NCBI GenBank assembly: GCA_019244985.1
Contig: JAFASB010000523.1
Location: forward strand, 1-7,642
Direction of reading: 5' to 3'
Source of the DNA: Acidimicrobiia bacterium
GTDB lineage: Bacteria; Actinomycetota; Acidimicrobiia; Acidimicrobiales; AC-14
DNA: 7,642 nt
Shown here: positions 1 to 5,709 of the stretch, piece after piece
How the letters are laid out: each line of letters opens with the position of its first letter
Position numbering within the stretch: position 1 is the first letter of the stretch
Translations under genes and position numbers: made by a program
The notes under the pieces: model-generated
Databases searched by the model: none
What the model was told of the DNA's origin: nothing
Seen by the model: the letters and a program-made list of their open reading frames with translations, nothing else

Positions 1-1
1 C

Positions 2-478
2 GGCTCCGTCGCCGATCTGACCGATGACGCCTGGCACCGCATCATCGAGGTCAACGTGGTTGCCGTCGCTCGACTGTGCCGGGCGGCCATCCCCGTCATG
101 GCGCGAGCCGGACGTGGATCGATCGTCAACATCTCGTCGAAGGCCGCGCAACGTGTACCGCCGAACTTCGCGGGATACGCCAGCAGCAAAGGCGCGATCG
201 AGGCACTGACGCGATCGATCGCCGTCGACTACGGCAGCGAGGGGATTCGCTGCAACACGATCAGCCCCGGGTACGTGCTCAACGATCGGAGGGACGCCGA
301 CCTCGCCGATGATCGGCGTCGGCACCTCGAGGGCATGACGCTCACCCGACTCGCTCGCCCGAGCGACGTCGCCCACGCGGCCGTCTACCTCGCCAGCCGC
401 GAGTCCGAGGTCGTGACGGGGATCCTGCTCCCCGTCGACGGCGGTGGCACCGCGGCGCGGGGCCGTACCCTGGGGTAG
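2..478 (+). CDS. Short-chain dehydrogenase/reductase, 5'-truncated by the window edge
   Basis: This is the C-terminal 158 residues of a classical SDR, an NAD(P)(H)-dependent oxidoreductase that interconverts carbonyls and alcohols. The frame is open to the left edge. In fragment numbering the active-site tetrad is visible: N18 (in EVNVVA), S46 (in VNISSKAA), Y59 and K63 (YASSK). After it come the conserved IRCNTISPG stretch and the C-terminal pattern RPSDVAHAAVYLAS...VTGILLPVDGG. The N-terminal Rossmann glycine motif (TGxxxGIG) and NNAG lie outside the window; about 90-100 residues should be missing from a roughly 250-residue family. GTG at 56 is an internal codon, not the start. The stop TAG at 476-478 directly abuts the next gene's ATG. 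The substrate cannot be told; SDRs of this form include 3-oxoacyl-ACP reductase-like and many catabolic enzymes. Confidence 0.95.
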   Translation, partial: GSVADLTDDAWHRIIEVNVVAVARLCRAAIPVMARAGRGSIVNISSKAAQRVPPNFAGYASSKGAIEALTRSIAVDYGSEGIRCNTISPGYVLNDRRDADLADDRRRHLEGMTLTRLARPSDVAHAAVYLASRESEVVTGILLPVDGGGTAARGRTLG

Positions 479-688
479 ATGCCCGACACCTGGCGCTGCG
501 AATGCGGCTACACGAACCTCGGCTCCAAGACCTGCCTCGTATGCCGCCGGCCGCGCCAGGCGGTGCCGGCACCGGAGCCCGAGGCCCGCATAGACGAGCC
601 GCCCCCCGCCGAGGAGAGGGTCGAGAAGAAGGCAGCCCGACCGAAGGCCGCGGCCAAGAAGCGGCCGGTCCGGAAGAAGGCGACCTAG
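479..688 (+). CDS. Small RanBP2-like zinc-finger protein with lysine/alanine-rich basic tail
   Basis: A 69-residue protein of unknown function. The first 22 residues carry W5, C7, C9, N13, C19 and C22, recalling the RanBP2-type zinc finger (W-x-C-x2-4-C-x3-N-x6-C-x2-C) but with one residue fewer in two of the spacings. A proline/glutamate-rich linker follows (about 27-49), then a basic tail (50-69) with K50, K51, R54, K56, K60, K61, R62, R65, K66 and K67 interspersed with alanine and proline, like a histone H1 C-terminus. Seen directly: one folded metal site plus a disordered cationic tail. Inferred: nucleic-acid or ribosome association. ATG follows the SDR stop without a gap (TAGATG), with GGGG just upstream, so translational coupling is likely. 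It ends 3 bases before the convergent DUF2231 gene. Confidence 0.8.
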   Translation: MPDTWRCECGYTNLGSKTCLVCRRPRQAVPAPEPEARIDEPPPAEERVEKKAARPKAAAKKRPVRKKAT

Positions 689-691
689 GAG

Positions 692-1294
692 CTAGCCCGG
701 TTGGACCGGCGTCGGCCCGCCACGGATCGAACCGTCGGGCATGACGTCAGCCTCGGACTTCCCCCACACCGGCGAGTCACCAGCGGTCTCGACGTTGAAC
801 CCGTAGTCGTAGGTGAGCTCGCCGCCGAGCGTGCCGCCGACCGTGATCAGGCCGAAGATCACCAGCGAGACGACCAGGACGCGCCCGGGTGTTACCGCCG
901 CGTTGTCGTACATCCACGTCCGCATGACGAGGTCGACGATCACGAGGACCGTTGCGGTGATCATCGTCCAAGCATGGGCATTGATCGTGCGCCGGGCCTG
1001 GGTCCCCGCCTCGCTCGCCTTCCACCAGTCCCAGAAGCCGGTCAACGCCGTCGCCAGCGACACGATGGCGCCGCCCCACATGGTGAAGGTGCCGGCCTTG
1101 TAGAGCTGGGCAGCGGCGATCGGGTGCCCGCCGTGGAGGATCTTCGACAGGACGTCGAGACCGGCGACCACCGAGTACGCACCGATGGGTACGTCGGTGA
1201 GCGGCGGATGGAACGGTTTTCCTGCGAACCCCCGCAGCCCTTTGAACTTCCGGCCCGTCAGCGTCAACGACGGACGGAACGAGAACCTCCGCAT
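692..1294 (-). CDS. DUF2231 family integral membrane protein
   Basis: A 200-residue membrane protein of the DUF2231 family; its biochemical role is not known to me. With ATG at 1294 as residue 1, the family's N-terminal pattern HPPLTDVPIGAY lies at about 29-40. Four hydrophobic segments follow (roughly 37-53, 66-86, 110-126, 139-158), then the C-terminal GGELTYDYGFNVE (about 156-168), which resembles the GGxLvYxyGxgV ending of the family. A soluble tail of about 30 residues closes the protein. The frame also allows GTG at 1318, but ATG at 1294 has a strong ribosome site (AGGGAGGGG, about 5 bases upstream), so I chose the shorter form. It is the last gene of the minus-strand run, 57 bases after the histidine kinase, and its stop is 3 bases from the convergent zinc-finger gene. 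Confidence 0.88.
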   Translation of the reverse strand: MRRFSFRPSLTLTGRKFKGLRGFAGKPFHPPLTDVPIGAYSVVAGLDVLSKILHGGHPIAAAQLYKAGTFTMWGGAIVSLATALTGFWDWWKASEAGTQARRTINAHAWTMITATVLVIVDLVMRTWMYDNAAVTPGRVLVVSLVIFGLITVGGTLGGELTYDYGFNVETAGDSPVWGKSEADVMPDGSIRGGPTPVQPG

Positions 1295-1298
1295 GGCA

Positions 1299-1309
1299 CC
1301 CCTCCCTCT
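1299..1309 (-). promoter_or_regulatory. Strong Shine-Dalgarno deciding the DUF2231 start
   Basis: On the minus strand the sequence reads AGAGGGAGGGG and then TGCC before ATG at 1294. This purine-rich anti-16S complement favours the ATG over the upstream in-frame GTG at 1318, which lacks such a site. Confidence 0.6.
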
Positions 1310-1351
1310 ATCGGACACCGGTTGCGACGTAGAGCGTGCGAGCGGTTGATC

Positions 1352-3151
1352 TCAAGCCGGCGTCAGGTCGGCGCCATTCTCTCCCACAAGGGGCAGATTG
1401 AATGCAAACGTCGAGCCGCGGCCCGGCTCGCTCTCGATATCGAGGCGCTCGCCGTGAAGCCCGACGACCTGCTGGGCGAACGCCAATCCCAGTCCCGCGC
1501 CCCGCGTGCGACGGGCGGCGACGTTGCTGCCCCGGTAGAAGCGCTCGCCGAGGTGCTCGAGGTCAGCCGGCGCGATCCCCGGTCCGTCGTCACTGACTGC
1601 GACCCGGGCCTCGCCGGTGCCGTTCACCGCCGACGCCTCTACCGTGATTCGGGCGTCGTCGAGCGTGTGCTTGGCGGCGTTGGACAAGAGGTTGTCGAGG
1701 ACGCGTTCGATGAGCCTCGGGTCGGCTGTGACGTACAGCCCATCCTGCACGACGACCTCGAGGCGGCGGCCGCCGAACAGCGAGGCCAGGCGGTCGACGG
1801 AGCGCCGAACGAGCTCGCCGAGGTCGAACGGCTCAGGTCGAACCTCGAGGCGCCCGGCCTCGAGCTGGGAGAAATCGAGGAGGGTGTCGATCGTCCCGGC
1901 CAGGACGTCGGCGTTGCGGTTCACGCGGCTCAGCAGCTCACTGCGCATCTCGTCGGGCAGGTTCGTCCACCGGTTGGCGAGGGTCTTGCCCATGCCCTGG
2001 ATGACAGTGAGCGGGGTACGCAGCTCATGGGACACGGTGGCGATGAACTCGCGCTTCATGTTGTCGAGCTCGGCCAGCCGGCTCACGGCCAGGCGCTCGT
2101 GCTCGTAGCGCCGGACGTTCGCCAGCGATCCTTCGGCCTGGCGGGCGAGGAGCTGGAAGGCCTCGAGCTCCTCCGGCGAGATCACTCGCTGCGCGCGACT
2201 GCCACCGACGAGAACCGCGGCGAGCTCGTCGCCGTCGCCCCAGATCGGCGTCGCCGCCACCGCTCGGAACCCGAGGTCCCGCAGCTGCGGAACGGCGCGA
2301 GGGTCGGCGGCGTAATCGTTCACGACGATCGTCGCGCCCGCTTGGCGGACCAGCGCGGGCATGCCCATCGTGGCCGGGTGAAGGCCGCGTTCGTATCGCT
2401 CCGGCAGCCCCCTTCCGTGGACGACGCGGTAACTGGTGCCGCCGTCCTCGAACAAGCAGAGGTTGGCGACGTCGAACCCGAGCTCGATGACGGCGTCGAC
2501 GACATGGCCGAGGACCTCGTCGGGGTCGAGCGCGTTGATGCTGCTCGCGGCGCCAGCGACCGTCGCCAGGAGCTTCGCCCGTCGCTGGGACTCCGAGCGG
2601 GCCGCTGCCAGCGCGTGCATCTGCTGTAGCAGCTCGCCGGACAGGAACGAGCCGAGAAACGCCACGACGGCGAGCCCGGCGAACTGGACGACCAGCACGC
2701 CGCTCCCCGGACTTTCGCCGGTGAGGGCGAGCATCGTCAGCCAGGCTGCGAATGTGAACACCAGCAGGGCCACCTGCCCCAGCCGCGGGTACGAGCTGAC
2801 GAAGAACAGCGTCGTGGCGAAGTACAGGAGCACGACTGGCGATCGTCCGCCACCACTCGCCGCCGCGGCAATGGCGATCAGCACGATGTCGAGCCCCGAC
2901 CAGACGTAGAAGGCGTAGTCGCCGGCCGGCGACGCCAGGAGCCGGTCCCATGGAAGGAGGGCGACGACGGCGACGCCGACGACGGCAACAGCCACGATCG
3001 CCGCGTACGGCCCACCGTCGATGTCGGGTCCCCCGCCGACGAAGGGAAACACGGCCAAGGCCACGACGGCGAGAACCGTCGCCAGCACGCCGATGGGCAC
3101 GGCGCGGACCCGGAAGGTCGTCACGAGGTCGGGAGATCGGTCGATACGCAC
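1352..3151 (-). CDS. Membrane-bound sensor histidine kinase with GAF domain (orphan in this window)
   Basis: A 599-residue two-component sensor kinase that would autophosphorylate on histidine and pass phosphate to a response regulator. Domain order: six probable membrane helices (about 19-38, 48-67, 78-98, 104-120, 125-143, 152-172), a short linker helix, a GAF domain (about 205-345), HisKA with the H-box SHELRTP (H375), and HATPase_c with N-box N487/N491 (NLLSNAAKH), G1 box DDGPGI (521-526), F-box FYRG (538-541) and G2 box GAGLGL (551-556). All catalytic boxes look intact. The membrane part has almost no periplasmic loops, so it may sense a membrane or lipid-soluble cue; GAF suggests a second, cytosolic ligand. 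GTG at 3151 is the first usable start because an in-frame TGA lies two codons upstream; no good ribosome site is visible, and GTG at codons 10 or 18 remain possible. No response regulator is seen nearby. Confidence 0.93.
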   Translation of the reverse strand: MRIDRSPDLVTTFRVRAVPIGVLATVLAVVALAVFPFVGGGPDIDGGPYAAIVAVAVVGVAVVALLPWDRLLASPAGDYAFYVWSGLDIVLIAIAAAASGGGRSPVVLLYFATTLFFVSSYPRLGQVALLVFTFAAWLTMLALTGESPGSGVLVVQFAGLAVVAFLGSFLSGELLQQMHALAAARSESQRRAKLLATVAGAASSINALDPDEVLGHVVDAVIELGFDVANLCLFEDGGTSYRVVHGRGLPERYERGLHPATMGMPALVRQAGATIVVNDYAADPRAVPQLRDLGFRAVAATPIWGDGDELAAVLVGGSRAQRVISPEELEAFQLLARQAEGSLANVRRYEHERLAVSRLAELDNMKREFIATVSHELRTPLTVIQGMGKTLANRWTNLPDEMRSELLSRVNRNADVLAGTIDTLLDFSQLEAGRLEVRPEPFDLGELVRRSVDRLASLFGGRRLEVVVQDGLYVTADPRLIERVLDNLLSNAAKHTLDDARITVEASAVNGTGEARVAVSDDGPGIAPADLEHLGERFYRGSNVAARRTRGAGLGLAFAQQVVGLHGERLDIESEPGRGSTFAFNLPLVGENGADLTPA

Positions 3152-3199
3152 GCGTCAGGCACCGCAGAGCCGGGGTTTGGTCCGGCCCGCGGATCGGAG

Positions 3200-3490
3200 T
3201 CAGCCGCCCGGCAACACGACCAGGTCGGAGGGCCGGAGGTGCTCGCCGTCCTCGAAGGTGAGCACCGTTCCGTTCTCGGGATGCGGCGTGACGTGGATCG
3301 ACAGGAACTGGTCGAGGGAGTCGAACACGCTGATCGAGCCCCGTGGCGGCGGCGTCAGCCAGTGGATCACGCACACGCCCGTCGAGAACAGCACGCCCTC
3401 GAGGACGTGGCCCGTCCCCGAGACGCCTGAGACATCGTGCTCCCGCCGCATGGTGAAGCGGCGCATGCCCGACGGTGCTCTGTCGACCAC
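3200..3490 (-). CDS. Small conserved-type protein of unknown function with SGVSGTG motif
   Basis: A 96-residue protein. Its core, RRFTMRREHDVSGVSGTGH followed by VLEGVLFSTGVCVIHWLT, matches a pattern I recall from small bacterial and archaeal hypotheticals (D-x-SG-x-SGTG-x-V-x-EG-x-x-F-x-x-G-x-x-x-x-x-W), then a predicted strand-rich half ending in LVVLPGG. No catalytic motif is evident, and a small beta-barrel is plausible. I chose GTG at 3490 because AGGGGGAA stands about 6 bases upstream. ATG at 3466, right before RRF, would give 88 residues and has a poorer ribosome site. The frame stays open much further upstream, but that is antisense-free shadow inside the hotdog gene. It lies 41 bases after the hotdog gene and 48 before the kinase, so all three could share a transcript. 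Confidence 0.75.
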   Translation of the reverse strand: MVDRAPSGMRRFTMRREHDVSGVSGTGHVLEGVLFSTGVCVIHWLTPPPRGSISVFDSLDQFLSIHVTPHPENGTVLTFEDGEHLRPSDLVVLPGG

Positions 3491-3493
3491 GGA

Positions 3494-3501
3494 ATTCCCC
3501 C
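3494..3501 (-). promoter_or_regulatory. Shine-Dalgarno supporting the GTG start at 3490
   Basis: The minus strand reads AGGGGGAA then TTCC before GTG at 3490. It is the only strong ribosome site between the preceding stop (3532) and the conserved core of the 96-residue protein. Confidence 0.55.
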
Positions 3502-3531
3502 TGGACAGCGTGGCCCCATTTTGGCTTGTCA

Positions 3532-4365
3532 CTACGGACTGTGCTCGGCAGGCCGCAGTCGGTAGATGGCGGTGTGCCGTACGGACATGACCGGTCTGGC
3601 GCCGTCGGCCACGAGAAGCACGTCGAGGTCGACGAGGTGGTTGCCCCGTCGCTCGCTCAGCCCGGCGACCCGGCCGCGCGCCGACAGGCGTTCTCCATCG
3701 TGGAGGAGCGAGTGGTTCTGTACGGCGCTGGCCGTGTGGATCCACGGTCCGAGGGCGACGTTCGACGCCAGGATCGTGTTGGCGAACGACAGCAGCCACA
3801 CGGGGTGGGCCACAGCGAGGTCGCCATAGAGCGGGAGGGCGTCGCCGACCAGCGCCAGCGTCTCGTCCGTCCTGCTGGCGTGGAACCCGGCTTCGAGCGA
3901 ACCGAGCACGTCGACGCCTGACAACGCTTCGGGCGTCGCCTCGAGGCGCGTCGCCGGCAAGGCGCCCTCGGGAGCGTCGCCGAGCGCTGGCGGTACCGGG
4001 GGATCCTTCGGCAGGCGAGCGGTGCCGACCGCGCACACCTCGCCGGCGCTGTTGCGGGCCTCGAGCTCGGCGCTCAGCTCGCCGTCGGTCGCCTCGGGGA
4101 GCACCTTGCCCGTCACCGACACGTCGTCGTCCTCGTAGATCGGCTTCCGGAAGCGGGCCGAGAGCGCACCATGCTCGAGCCACGCCTCGCCCCACGCGTC
4201 GACGATCGGTGTCGTCAGGTAGCCGAACACGGTGATGCCGGGCACCAGCCCGCCCGAAAAGCCATAGCGGCGGGCGACGGCATCGTCGTGGATCTTGTTG
4301 TCCGACGCGGTCGCGGCGTTGTGCGCCCGTACGTGGTGGGACAGCACCTGGTCAGCGGCGGCCAC
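3532..4365 (-). CDS. Double-hotdog MaoC-like protein
   Basis: A 277-residue protein that looks like two fused hotdog domains, as in MaoC-type enoyl hydratases/dehydratases and thioesterase relatives acting on acyl-CoA or acyl-ACP. The first domain (about 10-120) has the hydratase-like stretch SDNKIHDDAVARRYGFSGG followed by LVPG (21-43). The second (about 150-272) has GPWIHTASAVQNHSLL and ends with ...VRHTAIYRL. Aligned on N23 and H26 to the GDxNPxH motif of R-hydratases, the catalytic Asp position is Ser21, with an Asp shifted to 22, so hydratase activity is uncertain. The start is GTG at 4365, 24 bases after the coiled-coil gene's stop; no strong ribosome site is visible, and GTG at codon 7 is an alternative. 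The desaturase upstream on the same strand suggests acyl-chain metabolism, but a thioesterase or non-catalytic role is possible. Confidence 0.85.
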   Translation of the reverse strand: MAAADQVLSHHVRAHNAATASDNKIHDDAVARRYGFSGGLVPGITVFGYLTTPIVDAWGEAWLEHGALSARFRKPIYEDDDVSVTGKVLPEATDGELSAELEARNSAGEVCAVGTARLPKDPPVPPALGDAPEGALPATRLEATPEALSGVDVLGSLEAGFHASRTDETLALVGDALPLYGDLAVAHPVWLLSFANTILASNVALGPWIHTASAVQNHSLLHDGERLSARGRVAGLSERRGNHLVDLDVLLVADGARPVMSVRHTAIYRLRPAEHSP

Positions 4366-4389
4366 CGCGTCAGTCTGGCGGGGAAATTG

Positions 4390-4569
4390 TCAGGAAGCGA
4401 GAAGTTCGGCGGTGCTCGCCAGTTCGGTTCGGAGGCTCTCCGCCTCGCGCTCGAAGCGGTCGGCGTCCTGCTGCCGACCCTGCACCACTGCTCGCTGGCA
4501 TCGCTCCTCGAGTTCCACAATCTGGAGCTCGAGACCGACGGCGTGGTCTTCCAGACGGGGATCGATCAT
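4390..4569 (-). CDS. 59-residue probable coiled-coil protein, unknown function
   Basis: A short frame from ATG at 4569 to TGA at 4390-4392. After a short lead (MIDPRLEDH) the protein is almost wholly predicted helix: leucines, valines and isoleucines at about 3-4-residue spacing among many Glu, Gln and Arg (for example LELQIVELEERCQRAVVQG, then RFEREAESLRTELASTAELL). That pattern is typical of a coiled coil or helical hairpin. There is one cysteine (C24), no signal peptide and no membrane segment. Codon third positions are mostly G or C, supporting real coding, and it exactly fills the space between the desaturase (29 bases upstream) and the hotdog gene (24 bases downstream). The ribosome site is weak (GGGGTAAG, about 9 bases or more from ATG). 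The same frame stays open far upstream inside the desaturase gene, but that part is shadow. I do not recognise a family. Confidence 0.6.
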   Translation of the reverse strand: MIDPRLEDHAVGLELQIVELEERCQRAVVQGRQQDADRFEREAESLRTELASTAELLAS

Positions 4570-4598
4570 GACTACGCGCTTACCCCAGACGCCGTACC

Positions 4599-5636
4599 TC
4601 AAACGTCGGGGACGGCGCGGCGGCTCCGGCGACTGACGCGAGCCAATTCCTCGGCGGACTCCAGAGCGTTGTGCACGGCGTCGTCGAGTGACTGGCGGGT
4701 CGTCCCGATCCGCTCCCCCGCGTCCGCCCGCGCCGTGGCGATGGCCCCGCTGGCCTTCGTCCAATAGGCGCGAAACATCCCGAAGTCGAAGTTCCCGTCC
4801 TTGACCCGGCTCGCCAGTCGGTGCTTTCGCGTCGGCCGCTTGAGGTCGTGGACGAGCCCCACCACGTTGAGGCCCCGGAGGACGTAGTACGACGTGTCGA
4901 TCTCCCACCAGTAGAACCCCTGGCGGGCCGACGAAGGGCGGTAGTGGTGGTTGTTGTGCCACCCCTCGCCGCCCGTATACAGGGCGATGAGCAGAGAGTT
5001 GCGGCTGGTATCGGAGGTGGCGTAGCGCCGCCGACCAAAGACGTGTGCCAGCGAGTTCACGGTGAACGTGGCGTGCCACAGCAGCACCGTCGACCAGAAG
5101 AAGCCGACGATCAGGCCCGCCCAGCCCGCATAGAGATAGCAGCCGATGGCGAGCACCCACGGCCCGACCAGGTTGTACTTGTCGACGAGGCGCAGCTCGG
5201 GATAGCGGGCGAAGTCGGCGATCTTCTCGTCGTAGTCGACCGTGCCGAAGCGGTCGCACAGGATCCAGACCACGTGGCTCCACCAGAAGCCCTTCAGCGG
5301 CGAATGCGTGTCCTGCTCAGTATCCGAGAACCGGTGGTGGTCACGGTGGTTGCCGGCCCACCACAGCGGACCCTTCTGGGCAGCCGTTGTGCCGCCGAGC
5401 GCCATCAGAAACTGCATGGGTCTGCCCATGCGGTAGCTGCGGTGGGCGAAGTAGCGGTGGTAGCCGGCGGTGATGAAGAACATGCGCACCGCGTAGAGGA
5501 CCCCGCACAGGACGAGAGCCCGGAGCGGGACGCCGGTGAACACGGCGGCGACGCAAACGAGGTGGACGAGGAAGAAGGGAATCGACGTCACCCAGTTGAG
5601 GCGCTCGTCCGGGCGCCGGACATCGGGGATGGCCAT
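4599..5636 (-). CDS. Acyl-CoA/fatty-acid desaturase (membrane di-iron, delta-9 type)
   Basis: A 345-residue integral-membrane desaturase that introduces a double bond into a saturated acyl chain using O2, a di-iron centre and an electron donor. The three histidine boxes are complete: HRYFAH (H60, H65), HRDHH (H97, H100, H101) and HNNHH (H227, H230, H231). The NSLAH motif (194-198) and EQDTHSP (107-113) typical of delta-9 acyl-CoA desaturases are also present. Hydrophobic segments flank the boxes (about 18-35, 38-57, 72-85, 157-190). The last 55 residues form a predicted charged helix beyond the usual catalytic core, with no cytochrome b5 domain, so an external ferredoxin or flavodoxin system must supply electrons. 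ATG at 5636 lacks a close ribosome site; a TAGCGT element 6 bases before it fits leaderless expression. A 12-bp inverted repeat lies just upstream. Confidence 0.95.
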   Translation of the reverse strand: MAIPDVRRPDERLNWVTSIPFFLVHLVCVAAVFTGVPLRALVLCGVLYAVRMFFITAGYHRYFAHRSYRMGRPMQFLMALGGTTAAQKGPLWWAGNHRDHHRFSDTEQDTHSPLKGFWWSHVVWILCDRFGTVDYDEKIADFARYPELRLVDKYNLVGPWVLAIGCYLYAGWAGLIVGFFWSTVLLWHATFTVNSLAHVFGRRRYATSDTSRNSLLIALYTGGEGWHNNHHYRPSSARQGFYWWEIDTSYYVLRGLNVVGLVHDLKRPTRKHRLASRVKDGNFDFGMFRAYWTKASGAIATARADAGERIGTTRQSLDDAVHNALESAEELARVSRRSRRAVPDV

Positions 5637-5642
5637 TCGGCC

Positions 5643-5648
5643 ACGCTA
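5643..5648 (-). promoter_or_regulatory. Possible -10 element for a leaderless desaturase transcript
   Basis: The minus strand reads TAGCGT, 6 bases before ATG at 5636. This matches the loose actinobacterial TAnnnT -10 pattern at the distance that would place transcription start at the ATG itself. No consensus -35 is visible; that position falls inside the inverted repeat. Such hexamers occur often by chance, so this is only suggestive. Confidence 0.28.
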
Positions 5649-5658
5649 GCGGCCCGCG

Positions 5659-5686
5659 CACCTCCCTACCTACCGGTAGGGAGGTG
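5659..5686 (-). promoter_or_regulatory. Perfect 12-bp inverted repeat: operator or stem-loop terminator
   Basis: Arms CACCTCCCTACC (5659-5670) and GGTAGGGAGGTG (5675-5686) are exact reverse complements around the 4-base centre TACC. Nested within is a second 12-bp palindrome, CCTACCGGTAGG (5669-5680). It lies in the 73-base gap, 23 bases after the hydroxylase stop and 22 bases before the desaturase ATG. As DNA it would suit a dimeric repressor such as a TetR-family lipid regulator covering the -35 zone. As RNA it would form a stable hairpin that could end the upstream transcript, although no U-run follows. The right-hand RNA arm also contains AGGGAGG, a Shine-Dalgarno-like sequence that the hairpin would hide. 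Confidence 0.6.
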
Positions 5687-5709
5687 GCAGTCGTCACGTA
5701 CGCGGACGG

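Noticed and set aside
697..709. Short inverted repeat CCGGT-TGG-ACCGG at the convergent gene ends, as a bidirectional terminator
   Set aside because: The stem is only 5 bp, lies inside the DUF2231 coding end, and has no T-run on either side; such repeats are common by chance at this GC content.
701..2629. A 642-codon open frame on the plus strand, antisense to the DUF2231 and kinase genes
   Set aside because: It is an artefact of GC-rich codon use in the opposite strand: the product is low-complexity Arg/Asp/Glu/Val-rich with no motif, while the minus-strand frames encode complete recognisable domains.
2941..3010. GACGACGGCGACG-like low-complexity stretch as a repeat element
   Set aside because: It encodes the alternating Val/Ala/Gly of a membrane helix in the kinase, and the repetition follows from that codon use.
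3491..4195. Upstream extension of the 96-residue protein's frame through the hotdog gene
   Set aside because: The extension is an Arg-rich shadow of the hotdog gene in another frame; the ribosome site before GTG at 3490 and the conserved core both place the start near the gene's 3' end.
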